The notes: a model not told the origin generated them from the letters alone. A stretch of 64,000 nt of DNA from Proteromonas lacertae (GCA_002245135.1 NGBS01000879.1:124001-188000), one strand, 5' to 3'; numbered from the stretch's first letter, positions 1 through 10,884 are shown. Translations and numbers: made by a program.

Positions 1-1
1 A

Positions 2-505
2 TATCAAACATGTGTAGAATGTGATAGAAAACCTGATGTTTGGTGTGTACAATGTAGAGATTTCTACTGTAAAACCTGTTCAATACTATTTCATGATAAA
101 GGAAAGAGAAAATTACATTTATTAGAATCATTATATCCACCATTAGATGAAACAGATGACAATTCAAAATTAAAACCACCAGAACCAGTTCCAACTCGTT
201 TCTGTTCATGTTGTAAGATTGAACCTTCTTATTGTCTTTGTAATCAATGTTTAGATAGTTATTGCTTGAATTGTTTTAAGAATCAACATGTTAATTCAAA
301 GAGTAGACAATGCCATACTTGGGATTATTGTGGATTTACTGAATGGTGTAGTGTATGTAAGACTGTAATTGCTAAAGTGATTTGTCCAGATTGTAAATAT
401 GCATTTTATTGTGATAATTGTTATACAATTAAACATAGAAAAGGAGGTAAAAGAACTCACAGACCTCGTCCAATTAAACAAGAGTATTTACAGAAGAATA
501 ATTAA
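2..505 (+). CDS. B-box-like zinc-binding protein, 3' part only
   Basis: The gene enters the window already open and ends at a TAA at 503-505, so only the last 167 residues are visible. The visible protein is a series of CxxC / CxxC...C(x)nH clusters (for example CVECDRKPDVWCVQC, CSCCKIEPSYCLCNQC, CSVCKTVIAKVICPDC), each followed by a YC..C segment and a histidine pair. This spacing is that of B-box type zinc fingers, with at least three repeats. B-boxes are usually protein-interaction modules in TRIM-like or signalling proteins; no RING or coiled coil is visible here because the 5' part is missing. The tail is basic (HRKGGKRTHRPRP). Specific function unknown. Confidence 0.7.
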   Translation, partial: YQTCVECDRKPDVWCVQCRDFYCKTCSILFHDKGKRKLHLLESLYPPLDETDDNSKLKPPEPVPTRFCSCCKIEPSYCLCNQCLDSYCLNCFKNQHVNSKSRQCHTWDYCGFTEWCSVCKTVIAKVICPDCKYAFYCDNCYTIKHRKGGKRTHRPRPIKQEYLQKNN

Positions 506-570
506 ATATTATATATATATATATATATATATAAGAATATAATTTAAGAATATTTTATATATTTATTTAA

Positions 571-1500
571 TTACATGTTTATACTTTCATTATCATCTTC
601 ATCTTCTTCTTCCTCTTTTCTTTTCTTTTCTTCTTCTTTTTTCTCTTCTTCAGTCATGTACTTCTCTTCAACGTTGTTTCCAAAGAACAGCTTCTGAATT
701 GAATTACATTTACAATATTCATAGTTGAATTTCTCTCTCAGTTCAACAATTTCATCATTTTCCATATTAACAAAACTAAAATTAAAACATCTCAATAGAA
801 TTTTCTCATTTTTGTTTTTCTTCTGATTAAATTCATATTTGTAAGATTCAAACAATGAAATGCATGATTTAGTGTCTAATTCTATTGCTCCAGGTATAGA
901 GCAATCGATTATATTAATATTATACAGCTTACATGACTTCCACAATACACTTTTAATACTTACAGGTTTTTTTATGGTTAAATCACCAATATCAGATTTT
1001 GACATATCATCTTTTATCAATGTAGTTTGATCAATCAATGTATTAGAAGATATTATACAACCTTTCATATTACAATTCTGAATGCAACAGTTTCTTAAAA
1101 AACTATGTTCAATTTTGACATATCTCATGTCACAATTAACAAATCTACATCTAATTAATTCTGAATTGGAGAAGTCAGCGCAAGTAAGCACAGCATTATC
1201 AAATCTAAGCCCAACTAGCTTCATGTGTGTGAAATCTTCGTTTCTAAACTCTACATGATATTGATATTCTGGTTTCTTTTTTGTATTAATATTTACAACT
1301 GTATCTAATATTGATTCTATCTCAAAGACTGATAATTGACCATGGTTGAGATATTGAGTGTTTAAACTATTATAATCTACATCTAGCATATTATAATTTT
1401 TAAAATTAGGTCTAATAAATAAACCAGATTTAGAATTGAGTATCTCGTTTAAATCATCAGTATTAATCTTCTTTAAATGACTTACTTTTATATCTGTCAT
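571..1500 (-). CDS. Pentapeptide-repeat protein
   Basis: Single-exon ORF of 309 residues. Residues about 95-150 carry tandem A(D/N)Lxx-like pentapeptides (NAVLTCADFSNSELIRC, then RCRFVNCDMRYVKI, NCCIQNCNMKGCII), which by family knowledge fold as a right-handed quadrilateral beta helix. The N-terminal 90 residues have no recognisable domain. The C-terminus is a highly charged Glu/Lys/Asp stretch (about residues 280-305), probably disordered. Homologues occur in eukaryotic BTB/KCTD-type and prokaryotic proteins; no BTB domain is seen here. Function cannot be assigned. It is divergent from the poly-Cys-tail gene starting at 1602, with about 100 bp between the two starts. Confidence 0.6.
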   Translation of the reverse strand: MTDIKVSHLKKINTDDLNEILNSKSGLFIRPNFKNYNMLDVDYNSLNTQYLNHGQLSVFEIESILDTVVNINTKKKPEYQYHVEFRNEDFTHMKLVGLRFDNAVLTCADFSNSELIRCRFVNCDMRYVKIEHSFLRNCCIQNCNMKGCIISSNTLIDQTTLIKDDMSKSDIGDLTIKKPVSIKSVLWKSCKLYNINIIDCSIPGAIELDTKSCISLFESYKYEFNQKKNKNEKILLRCFNFSFVNMENDEIVELREKFNYEYCKCNSIQKLFFGNNVEEKYMTEEEKKEEEKKRKEEEEDEDDNESINM

Positions 1501-1601
1501 GCTGTATGATTTATTTATAACAAAATTGGAGTTATAGTCTTAACCACTAATAAAATCTATTGATTAATAGAAATAGATCCAGTTATATCAGTTACATTAT
1601 T

Positions 1602-2210
1602 ATGAAATTTTCAAAACTTATCATCCTCTGTGTATTTTTAGTTTATTTTTGCTGCAGTACTGAGGCGAAAGAAAGTCAATTATCTTCCAACAATTCTTCT
1701 TTGGGTTATGGTGATTGGAGTATATTTTATAGAATTATTAGTATGATAGGTATAAAATTTGAAGATGTAAGTATGAACGGTTTTGATATATCAGGAATAA
1801 TTGCTACTAATGAATTAGTAAGTTGTATAGAAGATATTGGATTACATAATTTTACAATAGGATGTTCATGTGCAACACTAGAAAAAGATTCATACAGCGA
1901 TAGTGGAGGTGAAGGAACCAGTTTTTACTGTATGACTCTTGAATTTCAAGGTAGTTGCCCACTACTTGGTTTTTATTTTGGATGCGGTATTAGAGATGAA
2001 AAATCGAGAGAAATAATTAAATACTATACAATTGATACAGTTTATCAGAGGTTTGGAATTGGAATTAAGTGGATCATCATAATATTTGCAACAGTTGTAA
2101 TATTATTATTGGCTAGTTGTATATGGTGTTGTTGCTGCTGTTGTCATTGTTGTTGTTACAAAAGAAAAACACCAGAATATCTTCTTTCATCAGGCTATGC
2201 CCAAATATAA
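1602..2210 (+). CDS. Poly-Cys-tail membrane protein 1
   Basis: First of four tandem paralogues. I place the start at 1602, giving a clean signal peptide (MKFSKLIILCVFLVYF...). A 30-nt intron (1720-1749, GTATAT...GATAG) is inferred because the three sister genes have an intron at exactly this site; being a multiple of three it reads through if retained. Exons 1602-1719 and 1750-2210 give 192 residues. The ectodomain has paired cysteines (C-S-C, SYCMTL-like, GSCPLLGFYFGCG), followed by one membrane segment near the C-terminus and a run CIWCCCCCCHCCC before a KRK stop-transfer and a tail ending Y(A/S)xx. Type I topology is inferred. The cysteines next to the membrane could be palmitoylated or bind metal; this is speculation. 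No family recognised. Confidence 0.75.
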   Translation: MKFSKLIILCVFLVYFCCSTEAKESQLSSNNSSLGYGDWSIFYRIISMIGIKFEDVSMNGFDISGIIATNELVSCIEDIGLHNFTIGCSCATLEKDSYSDSGGEGTSFYCMTLEFQGSCPLLGFYFGCGIRDEKSREIIKYYTIDTVYQRFGIGIKWIIIIFATVVILLLASCIWCCCCCCHCCCYKRKTPEYLLSSGYAQI

Positions 2211-2950
2211 TTTTAATACATTTAATCATAAAAATATATATTAACCAGATTATAAAATGTTTTTTTTATCAAAAAATAATTATTTCATACTTTTGATTTA
2301 TATTTAATAGAAATAGATGCGTTTCATATTTTTTAAATTTTCAATTAAACTACATTTAAATTATATTGTATTAAGATCAACATTATAATGATCAACATGA
2401 CGAGAGGTACATGTCAAAAAATGTTTATGTAAGTGTAAGTAAATACAGCATTTATAACAATATAACATAGTAGTATTCCATGTATAATAATTATATCAAT
2501 CTTTAATGCATACTACTGCAATCATAATAATGATTAGTACATTTGAATGATGCTAGCAAACTCAAAAGTAAGCATTACATATTTATTAAGATATTACAAT
2601 CCAAGATATATATTCACATCATAGCAAATATAGAGGACATATTAAATATAATAATAACTTACACTAAAACAATTTATTTGCCAAAATTGGAAATGATTAA
2701 GGTATATTGTATTGCTTTTATTAATTGATTGGTTATTAATATAGTAATATTTAGTTGATACATCATAATTAATAGGCATTAGGGTTGGTATTAGCGTAAT
2801 CTAAACATGTCGCAAGAAAACATAGCGCTAAATGGTTTACCTGAAGCAGAGAAAGAAATGAAAGAAGTATGTCATAAAATTTGCAATTAAAAATTAATTA
2901 TCATTCAAATAAATTGAATTAGACACTCAGTGTGAAATAAAAATTCAAAA
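2211..2950. other. Intergenic AT-rich stretch with an orphan first-exon-like ORF
   Basis: No complete gene is visible. ATG at 2807 opens 20 codons (MSQENIALNG...) ending at a GTATGT splice-donor-like site at 2867; the next TAG acceptor (2920-2922) runs straight into the promoter region of the following gene, so no second exon exists. It resembles a stranded first exon. A 61-codon ORF at 2543-2728 has no coding character. Confidence 0.4.
2922..2935 (+). promoter_or_regulatory. GACACTCAGTGTGA element upstream of poly-Cys-tail gene 2
   Basis: A 14-bp element with a palindromic core (ACACTCAGTGT is an odd-length inverted repeat) lies 16 bp before the ATG at 2951. The identical element lies 17 bp before the ATG of the next paralogue. 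It may be a regulatory site or simply duplicated 5' flank. Confidence 0.4.
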
Positions 2951-3569
2951 ATGCATTTCTCAAAATTCATTATCCTCTGTGTATTTTTAGTTTATTTTTG
3001 CTGTGGTACTGAGATTAATGAAAATCACGTAGCTCCAAAAAATCTTACTTCGGACTATCGTAATTGGAGTATGATATTTAGAATCTATACTAATAGATAT
3101 TCATTTAGATAATCTCGATGTATCAGTGGGTATAGATGGCAGTAGTGTATCTGGAAATGTTCAATATTCTGATAAAGATCAGTGTTTGCTTGATATTATA
3201 GAACACACATTAAGATTGAAATGTGGATGTAGTGTTTCTCCTATTGATGCATATTTTTTTTCGGCTGGAGATGGAGATATGATAAGCTGTCTTATTACTC
3301 CAGTGAAAGAATCTTGTTCATTATTTTATTTTTATTATGGTTGTGCTGTAGTTGATCAAGATACTGGTTATACTGTAACTTTTGAAGCTATTGATACACT
3401 GACTCATGGGTTGGGAATGGATCGTATATGGGTATACGTTATATTTGTTGCAATCGTTGCATTAATATTAGGCTGCTGTATATGGTGTTGTTGTTGCTGC
3501 TGTCATTGCGGCTGTTACAAAAGAAAATCGCCAGAATATCTTCTTGCAGAAGCTTATAGCAAAGTGTAA
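2951..3569 (+). CDS. Poly-Cys-tail membrane protein 2
   Basis: Second of the four tandem paralogues. Exon 1 (2951-3068, 118 nt) encodes the signal peptide and start of the ectodomain; a 28-nt intron (3069-3096, GTATGA...TAATAG) must be removed because it carries a frame change and a TAA; exon 2 (3097-3569, 473 nt) completes a 196-residue protein. Exon lengths are identical to paralogue 3. The mature part has the conserved CRCS/CGCS and FYYGCxV cysteines, a single C-terminal membrane helix, then CIWCCCCCCHCGC, KRK and a short tail ending AYSKV. Signal peptide and Cys tail are read directly; topology and lipidation are inferred. Function unknown. Confidence 0.8.
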
Positions 3570-3646
3570 TGATTATTACCTCTATAGCATTTACTTGCAA
3601 AATGTTGATTTATTTTTTTTTTTGTTTTACCAAAAAAACATCAATT

Positions 3647-3660
3647 GACACTCAGTGTGA
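3647..3660 (+). promoter_or_regulatory. GACACTCAGTGTGA element upstream of poly-Cys-tail gene 3
   Basis: Second perfect copy of the 14-bp element, 17 bp before the ATG at 3677, followed in both genes by an A-rich TTCAAAAA stretch. Conservation while the surrounding spacer diverges suggests either very recent duplication of the core or function. Confidence 0.4.
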
Positions 3661-3676
3661 TAAAATTCAAAAAATT

Positions 3677-4295
3677 ATGAATTTTTCAAAATTGTTTGTT
3701 TTCTTTACATCTATTTTTTTATTTTGTGGTAGCAGCGAAATAAAAGATGATAAATTATCACACACGAATACTTCTCTGACTTATGGAAGCTGGAGTAAGA
3801 TAATTAGAATTTATTGTAATAGATATCGTAATGGATAGTGTTCATGTAAGTACTGGATTTGATGGAACTACAGTATCTGCAAAAATTCGTTACTCTAGTG
3901 AAATTGACTGTTTTGCTGATAATTTGAAATATACACTTAGATTAAAATGCAGATGTAGTTCATCACCGATTGCTGCATATTCCTTTTCATATTATGATGG
4001 AGACGAAATAACTTGTTTAGAAACCTCCAAATCAAGTGATTGTTCATTGTTTGATTTTTATTATGGCTGTGGTGTAGTTGATACAGATAATTATCGTGTT
4101 GTTTCATATCATTCTGTTGATATTGTCTATGAGTGGTTAGGAATCGACGTTGTTTGGATGATAGTTATTTGCGCTGTTGTATTGATAATTATATTGGTTA
4201 GTTGTATATGGTGTTGCTGTTATTTATGTCATTGTTGTTGTTATAATAAAAAGCTGCCAGAGTTCTATATTACGTCAGATTACACTCAAATATAA
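3677..4295 (+). CDS. Poly-Cys-tail membrane protein 3
   Basis: Third tandem paralogue. Exon 1 3677-3794 (118 nt), intron 3795-3822 (28 nt, GTAAGA...TAATAG), exon 2 3823-4295 (473 nt), 196 residues; without the intron the first exon runs into a TAG at 3836. It has a signal peptide (MNFSKLFVFFTSIFLFCG), an ectodomain sharing KxxLRLKCxCSxSPIxAYxFS and FYYGCGVVD with paralogue 2, a C-terminal membrane helix and a modified tail CIWCCCYLCHCCCYNKK, so the uninterrupted Cys run is shortened. Paralogues 2 and 3 are closest to each other, paralogue 1 next, paralogue 4 most divergent. Function unknown. Confidence 0.8.
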
Positions 4296-4378
4296 TTTTA
4301 ATAAATTATATCAATTTATATTATATGTTTAAGATGAAATAAACAAAAATACACAAATATTCAAATAGCCGTTATACA

Positions 4379-4972
4379 ATGAATTCTTCTATTCTTCTTT
4401 TTCTTATTATATTTTTAGAATTTAGTTATGCAAAGCATACAAACTATACAAGTTATCTCAGGTCACATGATACTAAAGTTAGTTTAGACAGCAGTTTCTG
4501 TATCGAATTATATTTATTTGTTTTACTAGCATTGAACTTAAAAAATCTTAATTTTGATTTTTTAGATGGAATACATATATTTGGATATATATCATATTCA
4601 GATAAAGAAAAATGCATGATTGAGACACTTACTCACAAAATGGGTTTGCAATGCAGAGTATCAACATGGATCATGAAAAGTTCATCATTTTCATTTTCTA
4701 AAACAATGGAACATCTAAATTGTTCAAATAATGATGTAAATGTTGTTTATCAAAACATGTTTGCCTGCTATTATGGATGTGCAATAATGAATATAGATAG
4801 TAGTGAAGTGTATGAGTTTGAAACAGTTGATTTATTTAAAGAACGATATAAATGCCCTATTTGGGTTATATATGCTGCTATATCAATTGGTTTATCATTT
4901 ATTGCGGTTTGCTTAATATGTGTATGTTGTTGTTGTTGTAAATGTTGTTGTCCCTGCTTTTTATGTTGTTAA
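4379..4972 (+). CDS. Poly-Cys-tail membrane protein 4 (divergent)
   Basis: Fourth and most divergent paralogue. A signal peptide (MNSSILLFLIIFLEFSYA) is followed by a family-like ectodomain (ISYSDKEKCMIETLTHKMGLQC, FACYYGCAI) and a C-terminal membrane helix with a very Cys-rich end (CVCCCCCKCCCPCFLCC) that lacks the KRK/tyrosine tail of the other three and ends directly after the cysteines. A 30-nt intron (4500-4529, GTATCG...ACTAG) is inferred at the same phase-1 position as in the sisters, giving 187 residues; it is a multiple of three so the unspliced frame is also open. Function unknown. Confidence 0.7.
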   Translation: MNSSILLFLIIFLEFSYAKHTNYTSYLRSHDTKVSLDSSFCIELYLFVLLALNLKNLNFDFLDGIHIFGYISYSDKEKCMIETLTHKMGLQCRVSTWIMKSSSFSFSKTMEHLNCSNNDVNVVYQNMFACYYGCAIMNIDSSEVYEFETVDLFKERYKCPIWVIYAAISIGLSFIAVCLICVCCCCCKCCCPCFLCC

Positions 4973-5090
4973 TTTTCTGTGGAATTTAATTTTTATAATT
5001 ATTTTTTCATTTTTATACATGTATTTATTAGCTAAAAGAAAAAAAAATGAAAGAAAAAATATAGAAGTGTAATAAAATAACAGATGATAG

Positions 5091-6858
5091 TCAAAATCTA
5101 CTATCAGATGGAATAGTTGGTAATGGAGATAAATCAATAGATGGTGAGTAATCATAAGGGCTTGGTGTATTAACCAAAGGACTTTCTTCATCTTCTCTAC
5201 TAATCTCAGAATAAATTTCATCAATGTTACCTTTAACCAATCTCCTTGATAATTGTATATCTTCAAATGATAATCCTCTTTTTCTAGTTCTTCTTCCACT
5301 GATATTACTTTCATCAAAAACAATATCACCAAGCCTCCCTTTTTCAAATACATTCTTTTCATCATCATTAATAACAAGATGTTTATTTTTATTTTTGTTA
5401 TATAAAAAGTGATTATTTATATATGAATGTGAGATTAATACTTTTGTTTCACTCATTTTTCTTCTTCTAATATCAATATCATTCTGTAAATTGTTTAAAG
5501 TGTCATCTATTACACTTCCATGTCGACATTTCTTGCTACATTTTATAATATTTCTAATCATTCTATTTTTCTCTTCTTCTTCTTCTTCTTCATTTATTCC
5601 TTTTACTATTTCATCTTTTCTTTTTTCATCTTCTTCATTTTCTTCTTCTTCTTCTTCTATTATCAATGGAAATTGCAATATATTGATCATTCCAGGATGT
5701 ATATAAGAAAATCCAGCAAAATCTTCATCCTTCATTGGATGTATCAACATGTTATTATCAAACTCAGGTAAGGGAGCTTCAGTGTAAATTTTATCAAAAT
5801 TTGTATCATCTTCTTCACTTATATTAAACTGAATTGGAGGTGTTATTTGTTTATGATATAATCCATCCCAATTTATATCTTTGAAAAATATATGATTCTT
5901 TAAATCACTAATTCCATTTTTTAATCTATTATTTCCAAGTCTTTTATTCACATTCTTCTCTAACAATCCTTTTAAAAATGAATTACATTCTGATGATAAA
6001 TATGGTGGTAGTTTTGGCTTTTTATTCAATATCATATCATATAATTTATTCTTATTCTTTGCTATAAATGGAGCTTTTCCAGTGAATAGTTCAAATGATA
6101 ATGCTCCTAATGCCCAAATATCTACACTTTCATCATAACCTTCACCTTTGATCATCTCTGGAGCCATATACTCTGTAGTTCCACAAATTGTCTTTGCATT
6201 TGTTTTGCCAGTTGACATGGTGGCTAATCCGAAATCTGTTATTACAATATGTCCATCAGAATCTAACAATATATTTTCAGGTTTTAAATCTCGATGTATA
6301 ATGTGGTTATTGTGAAGGTATTCTAAAGCTAAAATTATTTCAGCAATGTAGATTTTGGCTTGATTTTCTAAGATACATCCTTGTTGACGGATATGGGTGA
6401 ATAATTCACCTCCATTTATGAAATCCATTACTAAGAAGAGTTTATCTGCTGTTTGAAATGCAAACCTGAGTGGTACGATAAATGGGAAGTCTATAGCTGT
6501 TAATATTGTCTTTTCACTACAAATATAAGCAATTTGGTCTTCATCTTCTAATTTATCTTTGTTGATAATTTTCATTGCATATATTTTGTTTGTTTTATCG
6601 AATTTCACTTTATATACCTATTCTATTATTCAATTGAAATATACTTGACCAAATCCTCCACAGCCAACGCAACTTAATATCTTAAAATCTTTCAATTCCA
6701 CGGCATGTTGTGACACAGTATTTTGTGCAGATAATTCTTCACTTTCTAAGAGATTCTTTTAAACTAGTTATTATACTATTGATTTCACCAGCGGATGTTG
6801 TGTCTTTTACTTCGCCTTTACGATCTAAAGTTTCGCTGTTTTCCTCAGTATCTTGCAT
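5091..6858 (-). CDS. AGC-family serine/threonine protein kinase
   Basis: Three exons (6858-6777, 6745-6645, 6617-5091; introns of 31 and 27 nt) give 569 residues. In order: a short N-terminal region; Gly-rich loop GCGGFGQVYK; ATP lysine in YAMKII; catalytic loop HRDLKPEN; DFG; activation loop TICGTTEYMAPE; then an AGC C-terminal extension with turn-like region and hydrophobic motif FAGFSYIHP (F-x-x-F-S-Y). A PDK1-type T-loop plus an S6K/AKT/SGK-like hydrophobic motif place it in the AGC group. The last ~170 residues are Glu-rich and then Ser/Asn-rich, probably disordered. No PH or other N-terminal domain, so it is closer to S6K/SGK-like than AKT-like kinases. The 5' Met at 6858 is chosen over an upstream Met at 6942 because the extra residues are low-complexity. 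Confidence 0.85.
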
Positions 6859-7214
6859 GAGAAAATATTCAAAAAATGACAAAATGAATAAAATTTTGGT
6901 GCGAAAATTCTTTTTTTCGTTATTTTTGTGAAATTTTATCATTGGATTATTTCTTATTTCATTTGTCTTCGTAGAAAATTCAAAAATATGTTATATATAC
7001 TTCTCTCTAATACATACAACTCTTTGTAAAGTCAATCACTTGAAATGAAATCTCAGCTATATCTTCTGATTATATTAATTATGTATAAATTAACACAACA
7101 AAAGTATTTTTAACTATGTATATAAATTCTATTCTACAAAAAGTAAGAAAATAAAATTCTTGATTTGGCTCGTCGGTTTTCGGGTTACATTAATCTTCTT
7201 TTGCTTTTTTAATA
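6859..7214. other. Divergent intergenic region between kinase and TIM44 genes
   Basis: About 355 bp separates two divergent starts. It is AT-rich with no coding signal. Near 7160-7170 the minus strand carries CGAGCCAAATCAAG, a copy of the recurring AGCCAAA motif, about 45 bp before the TIM44 ATG. Confidence 0.4.
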
Positions 7215-8856
7215 ATGTATTCGTCTTTATATCGATTGAATAAAATTCCAAGAGTTGCAGCTAGGTCATTGTTACGTGTACAAGCAGCAAGTATAGAATC
7301 TGTGGTTTATTTTTAGGATTCACAATCCCTACATATATACAACATATACAATTTTCTTCTTTTGTTAATTATAGAGTATTTTGAAAATAATTTATGATAA
7401 TAGAAACAAAATTTTCACACGTCTGTATATTTAAGGGATATAGAAAATGAAAAACTCGATGAACCTAAGAAAGAAGAGAAAAATAAAGAAGAAAATCTAG
7501 AAGAGAATATAGAAGAGGAAGATATGGTTGATGAATTTTATGAAGAACAAGAAAAACTAAGAGCGAAAGGATATTCACAAGAAGAAATAGATGAAATACT
7601 ATTTAAAGAATTTGAAGAAGAAGAAAAGCCAAAAGAAGAGGAAATAAAAACAGAAGAAAAAGATTCTGTAAAAGAAAAACCAAAAGAAAAGAAATCATTT
7701 TTCTCAGGATTATTTGGTAAAAAATCATCTAAAATAGCTGTCAACAAAAAAGAAGAAACAGAAGAAATAACAGAAGAAAAAGAATCAGAAAAAACAGAAC
7801 TAAAAGAAGGTGAAGAAGGTGAAGAACAACAACAACAAACTAAAGAAATAGAAAAGAAACAAACAACTCCAAAAGTAGAAGAAAAGAAGAAAAGAGTTTC
7901 AAAATTATTCGGAAAATTTTCATTCAATTTCAAAGATGAAATAACAGGTGCATGGAGTGAATTAGTTAATCCAGATAGAACAAACAATAGATTATATAAA
8001 GAAAAAGAAGTAGAAAAGGAAGAAGAAGAAGAGCTTAATAAAACACCTGAACAAAAAGAAGAAGAAATGAAAAAAGAAACTGAAAATATCAATAAAGAAG
8101 CTGAAAAAATAAAATCACAGTTAGTTGTATCTGAATATACTACAGCTTGGGATAGATTCAGCGCATATCTTAAGAATGCACCATTAATTGAAGATATTAT
8201 GAGTGCTGGACAAAGAGTATATATATATAATATTATACATTATATAGATGAGAGAAACGGCTATAGGAGAAACAGTTACAGATTCAATTGAACATTTCCG
8301 TGAACAATGGGAAACATCACAACATCCACTTGTATATAAAATGTCTGAAGTTTATTCTGAAGTATTTTCTGAAAATGATGTTAGAGCATCTGTGAGAGAA
8401 GTTCAAAAAACTGATCCAACATTTTTGGAAATTGATTTTCAACAAGAAATTAATAATGATACAATACCTACACTATTGCATTCTTATTTAGATGGTAATA
8501 CTGATAAATTGAAGGAGATTTGTAACGAGGCTTGTTATTCTAAACTAGCTGCTGCTATTCAACAGAGAAAAGCTGATAATTTGTCTGTAGATGGTCATAT
8601 TATCAAAATTAAACCTGTTAGACTAGAAAAGGCTGTTTGTATGGAGAAAGAAAAACCAATTTTTATTTATATGACTAGTATGCATCATATAAACTGTATT
8701 AAAGACAGTAAAGGAAAGATTATTGAAGGAAGAGAGGATTTAGTGATGGAAACATTCTATTTATTTGCATTTCAACTTGAATTGGATATGAAACGTAATT
8801 CTTATGATTGGAAGTTGGCTGATATTCAACAAGCTGGTTCAATGCCAGTTATATAA
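7215..8856 (+). CDS. TIM44: Mitochondrial inner-membrane import subunit TIM44
   Basis: Four exons (7215-7290, 7317-7375, 7404-8216, 8248-8856; introns 26, 28 and 31 nt) give 518 residues. The N-terminus is a typical arginine-rich, acid-free presequence (MYSSLYRLNKIPRVAARSLL) followed by an NFHTS-type cleavage region. The middle is a long Glu/Lys-rich segment with FFSGLFGKKSS and a WSELVNP block. The C-terminal ~220 residues match the TIM44 lipid-binding domain: EDIMSAGQR, FREQWETSQHPLVYKMSEVYSEVF, DPTFLEIDFQ, YLDGNTDKLKEICNEACYSKL and a final W.LADIQQAGSMPVI. TIM44 anchors mtHsp70 to the TIM23 channel on the matrix side. It shows that the organelle imports proteins by the TIM23/PAM route. Confidence 0.88.
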
Positions 8857-8969
8857 TGACAATTCTTTTTGTTTTTATAGATTGTTTGTTCTGTGAGAGA
8901 TAAAATGAGTTTTATTCAATAAGGCTTGATAACAGTTTGATAATTGTTTTGAATTTTTATTTTTTTTTC

Positions 8970-10884
8970 ATGAGTTCTCAAGAAGAAGAAGATTATTCAG
9001 ATGAGGAAGTTACAGTCATATATCATCCTGACAATGATCCAATGAGATTGCGGGATGGTAAGACTTTGCCTCATCCTTACCCTGTTCTGTATTTTAGCAA
9101 ATAATTAATATACACTAGTTCTCCTGGAAGAACTCATTACAGTCCAAACTATGATTTGGATGATATTCCATCTTTTGGTGGTTTTGATGAGTATGTGTAA
9201 TACTATTCATATTTCTAGTGATGATATGTATATTGAAGATGCACCGAGAGAAAATCACCCCAAATATAAGCGTTTTATGAAGAAATTCAAAGCAAATGTA
9301 TTTTCTTAGTATTATACACCTAATAGAAAGATAAACTTCTTCCCTATATTTTATTTTTCATATTTTTCATATTGTCTCTGGCTTTTGTTAGAAGTTTGGT
9401 TCAGCATTATGTATTAGCTGAAAGGCGTTTATTGGACAAAGATCATGTAGTACTTACTGTATATTGACTCTTTATTATGAATATTATTATTAGTATAACA
9501 AGCTAGAATCTGAACAAAATATTCATTCACAGAAATTAGACAAATTAGAAGCAGCCTATAAAGTAATAACAGAATTGAAGAATGAGATTAACAATCTAAA
9601 CAAAAAGTTGGATAAAGCATCACAAAATCCACATACAAATTCTAAATCAGATAGAATAACTGTAGATTCTTCAGAATTATCATCATATAAAGATATAATA
9701 AATGAATTAATGAACAATAATAATGAACATTTCAAATCATATGATTCTTTAATTCCACAATTGGAATTAGTATCACTTCAAACTAATGAAAGTGAAAAGA
9801 ATATTGAAATACTGAAGAATGGATTTTTACTGTTTGCTAATGAAACTAAAACGAATATATCTCATTTACAAACACAAATGAATAATTATAATGAGATATT
9901 GAAACAATATAAGAAGATGATTGATTCTATCCAACAAAATAATAATAAAAATAATAATGACATTAAGGATAATAACTCAAATAATAATAATAATAATGAA
10001 ATTATGAATGAATATAAGTCTGAAATGAATCAAAATATTGACACTATCAAAGATACAATGAAAAATATAGAGAATGAAATGAAAATGACAAAGGGTGAAA
10101 TAGATAATGTATATATATATATATATATATACATTAATATATTTAAATAGTTGAAAACATCATTTAATGAAAGAATTGATGGATTAATATCACAACAACA
10201 ACAACAATCACAGAAACCAGAACCGTCACTACAAATCAATGACGAGCTATTATTATCCAATGAAAATACAACAGAATTAATAAAGATAATAAACCAATTA
10301 ATATCAGATAAAATGTCACAAATCTACACTCAAGATTCAATTGGAAAACCAGATTATGCATTATATGTAACTGGTACAAGAATTATCCATAATCCATTAT
10401 ATACATCTGAAACATATCATGCAGATGAAAATATTTTACAACGAATTGCCAATAAGTTTGGTTTAGGATTAACACAGAATTCACCTGAAATTGTTATTCA
10501 AGTATATTATTTCGTTTTTTATATTCCTAGCCATTTCATGCAATTGGTGATTGTTGGGCATTTAATGGTGGTTCAGGAAATGTGACAATTCAACTTGGAA
10601 AACCACTTATACCTACATCTTTTACTATAGAACATATTCCTAAGTCAATTGCTATTAATATTGATAGTGCACCAAAAACAATGAAGTTTATAGGATATAG
10701 AAATGAAGATATAATTGAATTAACAGGAAATATTACTTACGATATTAATTCTAAGAATCCACAACAGGAATTTGTTGCTAAGAAGATAAATGATCCAATT
10801 GAATTTGTTCAGTTACAAATTTATGACAATTGGGGAAATAAAGACTTCACTTGTTTGTATAGATTCAGAGTTCATTCGAATTAA
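8970..10884 (+). CDS. SUN-domain nuclear envelope protein
   Basis: Seven exons (8970-9088, 9119-9190, 9219-9297, 9327-9458, 9494-10108, 10151-10501, 10531-10884) give 573 residues. In order: acidic N-terminal region; one membrane segment (PYILFFIFFILSLAFVRSLV, about residue 95); a long coiled-coil/Asn-rich lumenal region; and a C-terminal SUN domain with DYALYVTGTRI, SETYHADENILQRI, DCWAFNGGSGNVTIQLGKPL, FTIEHIPKS and a closing LYRFRVHSN. SUN proteins span the inner nuclear membrane and bind KASH partners to form LINC complexes. The Asn tract near 9940-10010 and the (AT)n intron at 10109-10150 are low complexity. A recurring CAAGCC motif (minus strand, near 8925) lies 40 bp upstream. Confidence 0.88.

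Noticed and set aside
5224-5771. Plus-strand ORFs rich in Ser and Phe
   Set aside because: Antisense shadows of the Glu-rich tail of the AGC kinase.
7538-8092. 184-codon minus-strand ORF rich in Ser/Phe/Cys
   Set aside because: Antisense shadow of the Lys/Glu-rich part of TIM44.
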